Shown: piece after piece, positions 8,968 through 17,197 of the stretch | Numbering within the stretch: the first letter of the stretch is position 1 | Layout: each line of letters starts with the position of its first letter | Origin: an uncultured Roseburia sp. | GTDB taxonomy: Bacteria; Bacillota; Clostridia; Lachnospirales; Lachnospiraceae | Direction of reading: 5' to 3' | Length of the DNA: 64,000 nt | Assembly (NCBI GenBank): GCA_934317215.1 | Contig: CAKREH010000010.1 | Coordinates: 1 to 64,000, forward strand | Translations under genes and position numbers: made by a program | Notes under the pieces: generated by a model | Told to the model about the DNA's origin: nothing | What the model saw: the letters and a program-made list of their open reading frames with translations, nothing else | Databases searched by the model: none

Positions 8968-9225
8968 ATGAAAGAATTTAAATACGTGATCACAGACAAA
9001 GAGGGAATCCATGCAAGACCGGCAGGAGCACTTGTAAAGGAAGCAGCCGCATTTCCATGCAGCATTACCATTGCAAAAGATGGAAAAGCAGTAGACGCAA
9101 AACGTATTTTTGGAGTTATGGGACTTGGTGTAAAATGCGGCGAGGAGATCACAGTCTGCACCGATGGAGAGAATGAAGAGGCAGCAAGTGCTGCAATCGA
9201 GGCATTTCTGAAAGCAAATCTGTAA
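8968..9225 (+). CDS. ptsH: HPr-like phosphocarrier protein lacking Ser46
   Basis: The start is ATG 8968 behind AAAGGAG; an in-frame ATG 10 codons upstream lacks one. The 85-residue protein is a full-length HPr with the catalytic GIHARPAG motif (His15). In Gram-positive HPr, Ser46 is phosphorylated by HPr kinase to trigger catabolite repression. Aligned by His15 and the following GVM motif, residue 46 here is Arg (AKRIFGVMG), and the usual Ser after GVM is Gly. It should therefore carry phosphate from EI to EIIA but not serve as P-Ser-HPr. It may be a pathway-dedicated second HPr; another copy elsewhere cannot be excluded. Confidence 0.93.
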   Translation: MKEFKYVITDKEGIHARPAGALVKEAAAFPCSITIAKDGKAVDAKRIFGVMGLGVKCGEEITVCTDGENEEAASAAIEAFLKANL

Positions 9226-9271
9226 AAATTGATAAAAACAGAAATAAAAATCTAAAATGGAGGTAACGGGC

Positions 9272-10897
9272 ATGGAACTGCACGGAAAAAGTGTATTCGG
9301 CGGAATTGCCATGGGCAGACTGTCTGTCTATCATAAGACGGATAACGCAGTAAAACGAACAAAGATAACGGATATAGAAGCAGAAAAAAAACGTTTTGAG
9401 GATGCAAAAGAAGAAGCCAAAAGGCAGCTTGGTGTTTTTTATGAAAAAGCAGTCAGGGAAGTCGGTGAAGTCAATGCGGCAATTTTTGAGATGCACCAGA
9501 TGATGCTGGATGATCTCGACTATGTAGAGTCGATCACAAACATGATCGAAACCCAGCAGGTCAATGCAGAATTTGCAGTTGCTTCCACCGGAGATAATTT
9601 TGCGCAGATGTTTGCTGCGATGGATGATGATTATATGAGAGAACGTGCGGCGGATGTCAAAGATATCTCCAACCGCGTGATCTCTATTTTGCAGGGAAAC
9701 GGCGATGCAGGTTTAAGCGGTGATGAACCGTTTATCCTTTTAGCGGATGATCTTGCACCGAGCGAGACCGTGCAGCTTGATAAATCAAAAGTACTTGCTT
9801 TTGTAACACGTCACGGTTCCACCAATTCCCACACGGCGATCTTAGCGAGAACCATGAATATTCCGGCATTGATCGGAGTTGATTTTCCGGAAGAGGGTGT
9901 GGACGGACAGTTCGGTATCGTGGATGGATTTGATGCAAAGTTTTTCGTAGGACCGGATGAGGATACGAAAGCGGAATACCGGAAGTTAAAAGAAGAAAAT
10001 GAGCAGAAGAAACGTCTGCTTCAGGAATTGAAGGGTAAGGAAAATATCACAAAGGATGGAACGAAGATCAATCTTTATGCCAATATCGGGGGTGTTTCCG
10101 ATGTGGCAAATGTACTTGCCAATGATGCGGGTGGAATCGGACTGTTCCGGAGTGAGTTCCTTTATTTAGAGTCGGAGGATTACCCGACAGAAGAAGCGCA
10201 GTTTGCAGCATATAAGACAGTTGCGGAAAATATGGCGGGGAAAAAAGTCATTATCCGTACACTTGATATCGGAGCAGATAAACAGGTCGGTTATTTTGAC
10301 CTTGAGAAAGAAGAAAACCCGGCAATGGGTTATCGTGCGATCCGGATCTGCCTCGACCGTACTGAGATTTTTAAGACACAGCTCCGGGCAATCTACCGTG
10401 CCAGCTATTATGGAACGATCGCGATCATGTTCCCGATGATCATTTCCGTAAATGAGGTGAAAAAGATCAAAGAAATCATTGCAGAAGTGAAAGCAGGACT
10501 TGACGATGACGGCATTCCGTATAAGGATGTGGAACTCGGTATTATGATCGAGACACCGGCGGCAGTTATGATCAGTGATCTTTTAGCGAAAGAGGTTGAT
10601 TTCTTCTCAATCGGGACAAATGATCTGACACAATATACACTTGCGATCGACAGGCAGAATCCGAAACTGGATAATATTTATGATTCACACCATGAAGCAG
10701 TCCTTCGGATGTTAAAAATGGTCGTGGATAACGGACATAAGGAAGGATGCTGGGTTGGCATCTGCGGTGAACTTGGCGCGGATGAAACGCTCACAGAGAC
10801 ATTCCTCCGGATGGGATTTGATGAGCTTTCCGTATCACCGTCCATGATCCTTCGAATCAGGGATAAGATCAGGAATATTGATCTGTCAGAGAAATAA
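9272..10897 (+). CDS. ptsI: PTS enzyme I, phosphoenolpyruvate-protein phosphotransferase
   Basis: I choose ATG 9272, since GGAGG (9259-9263) lies between it and an in-frame ATG at 9257. The 541-residue length is slightly short of the usual 570. The N-terminal domain holds the active-site motif HGSTNSHTAIL with phospho-His at about residue 187. The PEP-binding barrel shows GIGLFRSEFLY, the REFDIGADK-equivalent RTLDIGADK, IGTNDLTQYTLAIDR and a C-terminal GxCGELG with the proton-donor Cys. It moves phosphate from PEP to HPr in the cytoplasm. Last gene of the fructose operon, followed by a clear terminator. Confidence 0.95.
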   Translation: MELHGKSVFGGIAMGRLSVYHKTDNAVKRTKITDIEAEKKRFEDAKEEAKRQLGVFYEKAVREVGEVNAAIFEMHQMMLDDLDYVESITNMIETQQVNAEFAVASTGDNFAQMFAAMDDDYMRERAADVKDISNRVISILQGNGDAGLSGDEPFILLADDLAPSETVQLDKSKVLAFVTRHGSTNSHTAILARTMNIPALIGVDFPEEGVDGQFGIVDGFDAKFFVGPDEDTKAEYRKLKEENEQKKRLLQELKGKENITKDGTKINLYANIGGVSDVANVLANDAGGIGLFRSEFLYLESEDYPTEEAQFAAYKTVAENMAGKKVIIRTLDIGADKQVGYFDLEKEENPAMGYRAIRICLDRTEIFKTQLRAIYRASYYGTIAIMFPMIISVNEVKKIKEIIAEVKAGLDDDGIPYKDVELGIMIETPAAVMISDLLAKEVDFFSIGTNDLTQYTLAIDRQNPKLDNIYDSHHEAVLRMLKMVVDNGHKEGCWVGICGELGADETLTETFLRMGFDELSVSPSMILRIRDKIRNIDLSEK

Positions 10898-10908
10898 AAG
10901 TGCATCAG

Positions 10909-10946
10909 GGATCTGCAGCGTATAATTCGCATGCAGATCCTTTTTT
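10909..10946 (+). terminator. Intrinsic terminator of the fructose PTS operon
   Basis: GGATCTGCA (10909-10917) pairs with TGCAGATCC (10932-10940), followed by TTTTTT. Confidence 0.9.
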
Positions 10947-10948
10947 AA

Positions 10949-11276
10949 TTCATAGGATTAGGGAGTCAAAAGGTGGTTTTCAATTTTGGGTCTGTCAAAT
11001 TGCACAAAACCGAACTTGTTTTGTTCCGTTGTCCGAAAATAAGAAAAACTAAGTATGCCTGAATCAGTTTTTCACAGAGTGACGTAAACGGCATTCAACG
11101 AGCCTTCCATGGCTCGTGAAGCCTTGTTCTGCCGTCCGTGGCAGAACATTACTGTAAATAGACAGGCATACTAAGATTTTCTAATTTTCTCCCAAAGTCA
11201 CAAAAACAGTCTCGGCTTTGTGCAATTTGACAATCGCTAAGTTATGAACCACCTTTTGACACCCGAATCTTCATAG
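10949..11276. mobile_element. MITE-like element with long terminal inverted repeats and target-site duplication
   Basis: The ends at 10956-10978 and 11247-11269 are inverted repeats matching at 21 of 23 positions (GATT-GGG-GTCAAAAGGTGGTT). Further nested arms pair inside: TGTCAAATTGCACAAA (10993-11008) with its exact complement at 11217-11232, AGTATGCCTG (11052) with CAGGCATACT (11163), CGAGCC/GGCTCG and GTTCTGCC/GGCAGAAC near the centre. The whole 314 bp can fold into one long hairpin and has no coding frame. TTCATAG flanks both ends (10949-10955 and 11270-11276), the signature of a 7-bp (possibly 9-bp) target-site duplication. A non-autonomous transposon is the best reading; the mobilising transposase is not in this window. 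Confidence 0.8.
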
Positions 11277-11354
11277 GAAATTACGTCCTATGAATGAAAA
11301 AGCCTTCCGGGCGGGATGCGCATCTCGCGGAGCAGAAGTTAGCTGTAAACAGCA
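11270..11354 (+). repeat. 85-bp dispersed repeat, copy 1
   Basis: 81 of 85 positions match a second copy at 27526-27610. It opens with the dyad TTCATAGGA-N7-TCCTATGAA and includes GGATGCGCATCTCGCGGAGC and TTAGCTGTAAACAGCA. The MITE-like element sits at its left edge; without that insertion, this copy would directly follow the ptsI terminator, just as copy 2 follows the thrS terminator. Confidence 0.85.
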
Positions 11355-11549
11355 GAAACTTTGCTGTTATGCCCGTTTTTTCGCATGGTTTTGGGCATAT
11401 ATCGGCAATAGGTTTGTTGTATGCCTAAAAAGGCGGGAAAAATGAGGAGCCGGACGCAAAGGATGCATGGTATAATGTTGATATTATATGGGAATTAACT
11501 ATGTAAAACATAGAAACATAAAACATAAAACATAAAACAGGAGGCACAC
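11355..11549 (+). promoter_or_regulatory. Extended -10 promoter and 7-bp tandem repeats upstream of the amidohydrolase
   Basis: TGGTATAAT (11468-11476) is a perfect extended -10; no good -35 is visible. The leader carries tandem AAAACAT-like heptamers between about 11504 and 11537, ending at the AGGAGG ribosome binding site. The short tandem array may vary in length between strains. Confidence 0.5.
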
Positions 11550-12812
11550 ATGAGCAATTACTTACTGATCAAACAGGGAACGATCCATAATGCCATAGAG
11601 GAAGAGCCGTTTGTGGCAGATATTTTGGTGGAGAATGGAAAAATAAAAAAGATCGCACCGGTCTTAGAGGGGAAGATCATCAATGATGCGGATGTGATCG
11701 ATGCAACTGGGATCGACGTTTATCCGGGATTTGTGGATGCGCACTGTCACATGGGATTAGACGGGTATGCGACCGGATTTGCCGGGGAGGATTATAACGA
11801 ATTAGGAGATCCTGTGACACCGCAGCTCTCGGCGGTGGATGCGGTCAATCCGCAGGATGAGACATTCCAGATGGCACGCGAAGGCGGTGTGACCTGTGTG
11901 TGCACCGGACCTGGCAGCTCAAATGTCATTGGCGGAACGTTTTGTGCCATCAAGACCTACGGAAAGCGTGTGGATGACATGTTAGTCAAAGAAAAAACCG
12001 CTATGAAGATCGCTTTCGGTGAGAATCCGAAAAACTGTTATAAGGAAAAAGGTGTTTATTCGAGAATGTCTGTTGCCGCGAAGCTGCGGGAGGCACTCAC
12101 AAAGGCAAAAATATATGACACAAAATTACACGATGCCGGCTGTCCGGAGGGCTGGAATGAACTTGAGATGGAACAGGCACAGGAACAAGTGATGGACGAT
12201 TTGCAGAAAACAGACGCGGATAGGAAGGTGGATTTTTCAAAGATGCCTGCTTACGATGCAAAAATGGAGGCGCTTCTTCCAGTTATCCGCGGCGAGATGC
12301 CGTTAAAAGCCCATGCGCACCGCGCCGATGATATCTACACCGCAATCCGCATTGCAAAGGAATTTCATGTAGATCTTCGGATCGATCATACAACGGACGG
12401 AGCATTGATCGCAGATGATCTTGCAAAGGAAGGATTTCCGGTTGCGGTTGGACCGTCTTTTGGACATGCAGCCAAATATGAACTGCGCCACAAGGGATTC
12501 CACACGCCGGCTGCGCTCGCAAAAGCGGGATGTCAGGTTTCAATCATCACGGATTCACCGGTGATCGAGGAGCGCTATCTGGCACTTTGCGCAGGCAGGG
12601 CAGTCTTTAACGGGTTAAGTGAATTTGATGCGTTAAAGGCAATCACGATCAATGCAGCGAAACATATCGGAATCGAAGACCGCGTCGGAAGTATTGAGGA
12701 TGGAAAGGATGCAGATTTTGTACTGACAAAGGAAAATCCATTTGCCGTGGATACCCATATTTTGTATACGATCATTGATGGAAATGTAGTGTATGAGGGG
12801 GAGAAAGCATAA
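11550..12812 (+). CDS. Amidohydrolase-superfamily metal-dependent hydrolase
   Basis: A 420-residue protein, ATG with AGGAGG at 11538-11543. It has the composite amidohydrolase layout: an N-terminal beta-sandwich strand set (DILVENGKIKKIAP), then the metal-binding DAHCH (HxH) at about residues 62-66, further metal-site candidates His in KAHAHRADD and RIDHTTDG, a conserved Asp in SIITDSPV, and C-terminal sandwich strands (GKDADFVL). It resembles the imidazolonepropionase-like amidohydrolases (COG1228). The substrate is unknown; the adjacent cytosine deaminase and PucR regulator point to a cyclic nucleobase or hydantoin-like ring. No signal peptide, so cytoplasmic. Confidence 0.85.
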   Translation: MSNYLLIKQGTIHNAIEEEPFVADILVENGKIKKIAPVLEGKIINDADVIDATGIDVYPGFVDAHCHMGLDGYATGFAGEDYNELGDPVTPQLSAVDAVNPQDETFQMAREGGVTCVCTGPGSSNVIGGTFCAIKTYGKRVDDMLVKEKTAMKIAFGENPKNCYKEKGVYSRMSVAAKLREALTKAKIYDTKLHDAGCPEGWNELEMEQAQEQVMDDLQKTDADRKVDFSKMPAYDAKMEALLPVIRGEMPLKAHAHRADDIYTAIRIAKEFHVDLRIDHTTDGALIADDLAKEGFPVAVGPSFGHAAKYELRHKGFHTPAALAKAGCQVSIITDSPVIEERYLALCAGRAVFNGLSEFDALKAITINAAKHIGIEDRVGSIEDGKDADFVLTKENPFAVDTHILYTIIDGNVVYEGEKA

Positions 12813-12918
12813 AAAAACAGGGAATTTGTCTCCTGGAGACAAGTAAAGATCACTTTATTGGTACCGCAGAATAAAAAGAAACTGTTGATTTTGCATTTTA
12901 TTGACGGCATTCCAGACG

Positions 12919-12989
12919 GGTGCTAAGATTTGTACAAGAAGAACAAATAAGTTAGCAAAGGCGCTAAGGTGTGTATCTTAGCGCCTTTT
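12919..12989 (+). terminator. Strong terminator with a competing upstream hairpin (possible attenuator)
   Basis: AAAGGCGCTAAG (12957-12968) pairs with CTTAGCGCC (12977-12985), followed by TTTT. An upstream TGCTAAG (12921-12927) can pair with TTAGCA (12952-12957). The stretch GGTGCTAAGAT (12919-12929) is also complementary to ATCTTAGCGCC (12975-12985), so a terminator-disrupting fold is possible. Either a simple terminator for the amidohydrolase or a leader attenuator for codA 107 nt downstream. Confidence 0.7.
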
Positions 12990-13095
12990 CGCAAATTCAG
13001 TCAGATACAAGTCCGGCAGATCATAGCAGACTTGCGGAAAATATGTGCAGACTGTTATGTGGGACATCAATAAAATGGAAAAGGGGATCAATAAT

Positions 13096-14340
13096 ATGAA
13101 AAAATTTACGAATGTGAGATTAAAAGGCAAAAAAGAACTGGTATCAATTCTTGTAGAAGATGGAAAAATCAAAAAAATTGCAGAACAGATTCCGGAGGAA
13201 TGTGAAACTATTGATGTTGGTGGAAATCTTGTAATTCCACCATATGTTGATCCACATCTTCATCTGGATTATGTGTTCACCGCAGATATGGGAGAACAGA
13301 ACGGATCAGGAACTCTGTTTGAGGGCATCCAGAGATGGAGTGAGTCAAAGGGCAATATGACTGTGGAACAGATGAAGGCGCGTATTTACAGCGGAATCCG
13401 CAAAGAGATGCTTCACGGAGTTCAGGCAATCCGGACGCATATTGATGTCACAGATCCAACTTTTACCGGATTAAAAGCAGCACTTGAAGTAAAAGAGGAA
13501 GTAAAAGATATTTTAGACCTTCAGATAGTTGCATTTCCACAGGAAGGCATGTATGCTTATAAAGGTGGGGATGAACTCGTTGAAGAAGGTCTTAAAATGG
13601 GAGCCGACTGTGTCGGAGCAATCCCGCATTTTGAACTGGCGAGAGAGTTTGGGGAAAAATCCATCCACAAAGCCGTTGAGCTTGCGACAAAGTACGATAA
13701 GCTGATCGATGTCCACTGTGATGAGACAGATGACACACAGAGCCGTTTTTTAGAGCTTTTAAATGCGCTTGCACTGATGGAAGGAATCGGAGCAAGGACA
13801 ACGGCAAGCCACACCTGTTCTTTTGGCTCTGCGGACAACAGCTATGCATTCCGCATGATGAAGCTGTTTAAAAAGTCTGGGATCAACTTTATCTCCTGTC
13901 CAACCGAAAATATTTATCTGGAAGGCAGACAGGATACATATCCGAAACGCCGTGGTATCACGCGTGTGAAGGAATTAAATGACAATGGAATCAATGTCTG
14001 CTTTGCACAGGACTCCATGTCGGATCCGTGGTATCCACTTGGAAATGGGAATATGATGATGATATTAGATCATGGCATCCATATCGCACAGATGATGTCA
14101 CCGGAGGAGATCGTCAATGACCTTGATCTTGTGACAAAAAATGGAGCCGTTACCATGAATATTATGGATCATTATGGAATCGAGGAAGGCAAACCAGCGA
14201 ACTTTATCGTGCTGGATGCAAATTCAGAATTTGAGGCGATCTGTGAAAGAGCAGGAATCACTGCTTCTGTCAGAAATGGAGAGTTTCTGTTTCAAAAGAT
14301 ACCTGCACAGGTCACGGGAGCAATTGACATACTGAAATAA
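13096..14340 (+). CDS. codA: Cytosine deaminase
   Basis: I choose ATG 13096, with AAAAGGGG upstream; an in-frame ATG at 13045 has no ribosome binding site. The 414-residue product shows the CodA-type amidohydrolase fold: metal HxH in DPHLHLD, a metal His in IDVHCDETDD, the SHTCSF block and the catalytic QDSMSDPWYPLGNGNM block. It deaminates cytosine to uracil and ammonia in the cytoplasm. Related family members act on creatinine or isoguanine, so specificity is inferred. Its neighbours (amidohydrolase, PucR regulator, transporter, cytidylate-kinase-like protein) make a nucleobase salvage or nitrogen-scavenging role likely. Confidence 0.9.
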   Translation: MKKFTNVRLKGKKELVSILVEDGKIKKIAEQIPEECETIDVGGNLVIPPYVDPHLHLDYVFTADMGEQNGSGTLFEGIQRWSESKGNMTVEQMKARIYSGIRKEMLHGVQAIRTHIDVTDPTFTGLKAALEVKEEVKDILDLQIVAFPQEGMYAYKGGDELVEEGLKMGADCVGAIPHFELAREFGEKSIHKAVELATKYDKLIDVHCDETDDTQSRFLELLNALALMEGIGARTTASHTCSFGSADNSYAFRMMKLFKKSGINFISCPTENIYLEGRQDTYPKRRGITRVKELNDNGINVCFAQDSMSDPWYPLGNGNMMMILDHGIHIAQMMSPEEIVNDLDLVTKNGAVTMNIMDHYGIEEGKPANFIVLDANSEFEAICERAGITASVRNGEFLFQKIPAQVTGAIDILK

Positions 14341-14360
14341 TAAAAGGATGTGACAGGCGA

Positions 14361-15527
14361 ATGTTTCAATGCAAGGATTTGCTTTCGCTTACGACGATGT
14401 CGCAGGCGAAGGTAGTTGCCGGAGCCGGAGGGATGGAGCGGGGGATTCGCTGGTCCTATAAGGCAGAAAATATTAATTTTGAAAAATGGGTTCACGGTCA
14501 GGAATTATTGATTATCAGCGGACCTGTTACCCAGCGGAAAAACTTTGATCTGTACCGGACAATTGAAAAGGCAATTGAACTTAAAATGTCATGTGCCTTA
14601 CTTCTGGTAGGAGAAAACTATGTGACACAGATTGAGAAACAAGTAATAGATTTAGCGGAAAAAAATGATTTTCCGCTTTTTACTATGCCATGGGATGTGC
14701 CGCTTTTAGACTTTTTTGAGGAACTTGGCCATGCGATATCGTATCTGGATGACAGGAAGGATATTCAGGACAGCCTGCTCGCAGAGATCATCTTTGGAAA
14801 CAGCATCAATGTACATAATATTGAACGAAAGTGTCAGCAGATGGGACAGGATATTTCTGTGATGGAGCAGGTGTTTGTGCTTCATCCGGACAATCTTTCC
14901 AATGATGAAGTGCGTTCTTATGCGGAGGTGTTAAAAGGGCTTTTTGGGAAGAAGGAGTATCCTGCGATCATATCCTGCTATGGGGATCGCATGATAGGAT
15001 TTATCAGGGACTGCAGTGGGCAGAGGGAGCTTATTACAGAGATATTTGATGAATTTACCTCTTTTTTGCAATGTGAGCATGAGGGGATTTGTTACACTCT
15101 CAATATTGGAGAAAAATGCAGCAGTCTTTCGAAACTCCAGAAGAGTTTTCAGGAAACGTCAAAGACAAATTCGATCTTAGAGCATATCCGCAGAGTAAAT
15201 GATGTGGTATTTTATGATCAGATGGGATTTTATCGGCTGCTGATGTCCTATGAGAATACAGAGCCGATGAAGCGGTATGTGGATGAGGTGTTAGGGGAGA
15301 TTCTTGCATATGACAAGAAGAACCATACCCAGCTGGTCGAGACAATGTGGGCATATTTTGGAAGTGACTGCAATCTGCAGAAAGCGGCAGACAGGCTTTT
15401 TTCGCATAAAAACACAGTGAAATACAGGCTTTCGCGCATTGAGCAGATTACCGGGAGAGATTTTGATAACCGATTTCAAAGTCAGGAACTTTACAATGCC
15501 CTGATGATCTATTATTATATTGAGTAG
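14361..15527 (+). CDS. PucR-family transcriptional regulator
   Basis: ATG start 20 bp after codA, with a modest AAAAGGA upstream. The 388-residue protein has the N-terminal PucR domain (residues 1-125, FQCKDLLSL...GGMERGIRWSYKAENINF) and a C-terminal PucR-type helix-turn-helix (about 325-388, CNLQKAADRLFSHKNTVKYRLSRIE). PucR proteins activate purine degradation genes in Bacillus in response to nitrogen status and allantoin-type effectors. Its place in the middle of the cluster suggests it controls codA and the transporter. The dyad at 15568-15588 downstream is a candidate binding site, although no match to a known PucR box was evident. Confidence 0.9.
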   Translation: MFQCKDLLSLTTMSQAKVVAGAGGMERGIRWSYKAENINFEKWVHGQELLIISGPVTQRKNFDLYRTIEKAIELKMSCALLLVGENYVTQIEKQVIDLAEKNDFPLFTMPWDVPLLDFFEELGHAISYLDDRKDIQDSLLAEIIFGNSINVHNIERKCQQMGQDISVMEQVFVLHPDNLSNDEVRSYAEVLKGLFGKKEYPAIISCYGDRMIGFIRDCSGQRELITEIFDEFTSFLQCEHEGICYTLNIGEKCSSLSKLQKSFQETSKTNSILEHIRRVNDVVFYDQMGFYRLLMSYENTEPMKRYVDEVLGEILAYDKKNHTQLVETMWAYFGSDCNLQKAADRLFSHKNTVKYRLSRIEQITGRDFDNRFQSQELYNALMIYYYIE

Positions 15528-15567
15528 ACAAGATACGATGCTGATTATGACGGTGTCACAGGACTGG

Positions 15568-15740
15568 ATTTGTTTCCCGGAAACAAATGTATACAGAGCC
15601 GTTTGTCTGTTACAGACGAAAATACAGGTCTTTATTGATTCGTGGGGAAAACCTCGTTAAGATAAGTACAACGATAAAGGACTTTATTACATACGAAAAA
15701 TGGCAATGGGGCCGGAAGGGAAACTTCCGGTCTTTTTTTT
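15568..15740 (+). promoter_or_regulatory. Structured leader with terminator upstream of the NhaC-family transporter
   Basis: In order: the near-perfect dyad ATTTGTTTCC-C-GGAAACAAAT (15568-15588); hairpin TTTGTCTGT/ACAGACGAA (15602-15620); a long imperfect stem from GTCTTTATTG (about 15629) to CGATAAAGGAC (to about 15692) around a CGTGGGGAAAACCTCG hairpin; then the intrinsic terminator CCGGAAG-GGAAA-CTTCCGG plus eight T (15712-15740). The ATG follows 23 nt after the T-run. I cannot assign it to a known riboswitch class. The alternative is that the terminator simply ends the PucR transcript. Confidence 0.6.
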
Positions 15741-15763
15741 GACAGAAGAAAGGATGATTGGTT

Positions 15764-17119
15764 ATGAGCTATGGATTGATTGCAACATTGATCGTACTTG
15801 TCATTGTAATTGGTGCGATCACAACAAAAAAATGTGAGGCATTTCTGATTGCCGGTTCTATGGTTGGTGCACTTGTATTATGGAAACAAAATTTTCTCAC
15901 TGAGTGGGTATCTACATTGGAAGGTGTCATCAGCGATGAGGCATATGTCATTCTGATATGTGGGCTGTTTGGCAGTCTTGTAGCACTGCTTACCGCTTCA
16001 AAAGGAAGTTTTGGTTTCACAAAGATTGTTACAAAGATCTGTAATACAGAGAGAAAGACACTATTTACCACATTTCTTTTAGGTATCCTGATCTTTGTGG
16101 ATGATTATTTAAATGTTTTATCCATCGGAACAGCAATGAAAGGTTCTTACGACAAGAAAAAAGTGCCGAGAGAAGCACTTGCCTATCTTTTGGACAGTAC
16201 GGGAGCTCCGGTTTGTGTATTGATTCCGTTTTCTTCCTGGGCAGCATACTTTGGAGCAATTTTTCTTCAGCAGGACTGCGTTAAGAATCTCGCAGGCGGC
16301 AGCCTGATGAAAACCTACCTGATGGCGATTCCGTATTGTGTATATCCAATTGTTGCACTTATTATTGTATTTCTCTTCTGCATGGGATGGTTTCCGAAGC
16401 TTGGCGGAATGAAAAAGGCATATGACCGTGTTGCCGCAACAGGAAAAACATACAGCGATGTCAGTAGAAAATATAACATTGGTTCCGAATATGGTGAGGA
16501 GGAAGGAAGAAGCGTATGGTTTTTTATCATTCCACTTGCAATATTAGTCGGCATTGCAGTTGCAACTGGTGATCTTGTCATAGCAGCAATTATTGCAATT
16601 CTAGTCTGTATGGTATTATATATAGGAGCAAAGATCATGACCTTTTCCGAATTCTGGGATACGTTTGTAAAAGGCTTTGCAGATATGCTTCCGATCATTA
16701 TCCTTTTAATTTCAGCATTGACTTTCCAGAAAATCGCAAGTGAAATGGAAATGACAGAGTTTTTTGTAGACTTATGTAAGCCGATTATGTCCGGTACAGT
16801 ATTTCCGATGATTGCATTTATCATTGTAGGACTGCTTGCATTTATGATTGCAAATGCATGGGGCGTATGTACGCTGGTTGCTCCTGTTTTACTTCCGCTT
16901 GGCGCAAGTGTTGGGGCTAACATCGTGCTTGTGATGGCAGCGATCCTCTCCGGGTGCGCATTTGGAAACCATGCATGTTTTTACTGTGATACAACAGTTT
17001 TAGCTTCGAATGGAGCAGGAATTGACAACCTTGAGCATGCGGGATCACAGCTTCCATATGTATTGATCGGAGCGGCAGTCTCCATCGTAGGATTTTTGAT
17101 CCTTGGTGTGGTAATGTAG
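15764..17119 (+). CDS. NhaC-family Na+/H+ antiporter-like membrane transporter
   Basis: ATG 15764 is preferred, with GAAAGGA upstream; an in-frame TTG two codons earlier is less likely. The 451-residue protein has about eleven to twelve membrane segments. The FVDDYLNVLSIG segment, with paired Asp in the membrane, and LLDSTGAPVCVLIPFSSWAAY are hallmarks of the NhaC/ion-transporter superfamily; a second half-repeat ends in HACFYCDTTVLASNGAG. Members exchange Na+ or use it to move organic substrates such as malate/lactate or amino acids. Because it sits with codA and a PucR regulator, it may import a nucleobase-derived compound, but that is inference. Confidence 0.85.
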   Translation: MSYGLIATLIVLVIVIGAITTKKCEAFLIAGSMVGALVLWKQNFLTEWVSTLEGVISDEAYVILICGLFGSLVALLTASKGSFGFTKIVTKICNTERKTLFTTFLLGILIFVDDYLNVLSIGTAMKGSYDKKKVPREALAYLLDSTGAPVCVLIPFSSWAAYFGAIFLQQDCVKNLAGGSLMKTYLMAIPYCVYPIVALIIVFLFCMGWFPKLGGMKKAYDRVAATGKTYSDVSRKYNIGSEYGEEEGRSVWFFIIPLAILVGIAVATGDLVIAAIIAILVCMVLYIGAKIMTFSEFWDTFVKGFADMLPIIILLISALTFQKIASEMEMTEFFVDLCKPIMSGTVFPMIAFIIVGLLAFMIANAWGVCTLVAPVLLPLGASVGANIVLVMAAILSGCAFGNHACFYCDTTVLASNGAGIDNLEHAGSQLPYVLIGAAVSIVGFLILGVVM

Positions 17120-17197
17120 AAGTGAATGGCAGTGTAGAAAAGTTTGTGGAACGTATATTCTATTGTTTAAAATCAGAGCCGGAACGGAGGAATTATC

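Noticed and set aside
8470..9312. 280-codon antisense frame across the fruA end and HPr
   Set aside because: It runs opposite two certain PTS genes and contains no credible domain.
12813..13095. Purine riboswitch before cytosine deaminase
   Set aside because: I looked for the conserved TATAATC-type junction and did not find it; only competing hairpins are present.
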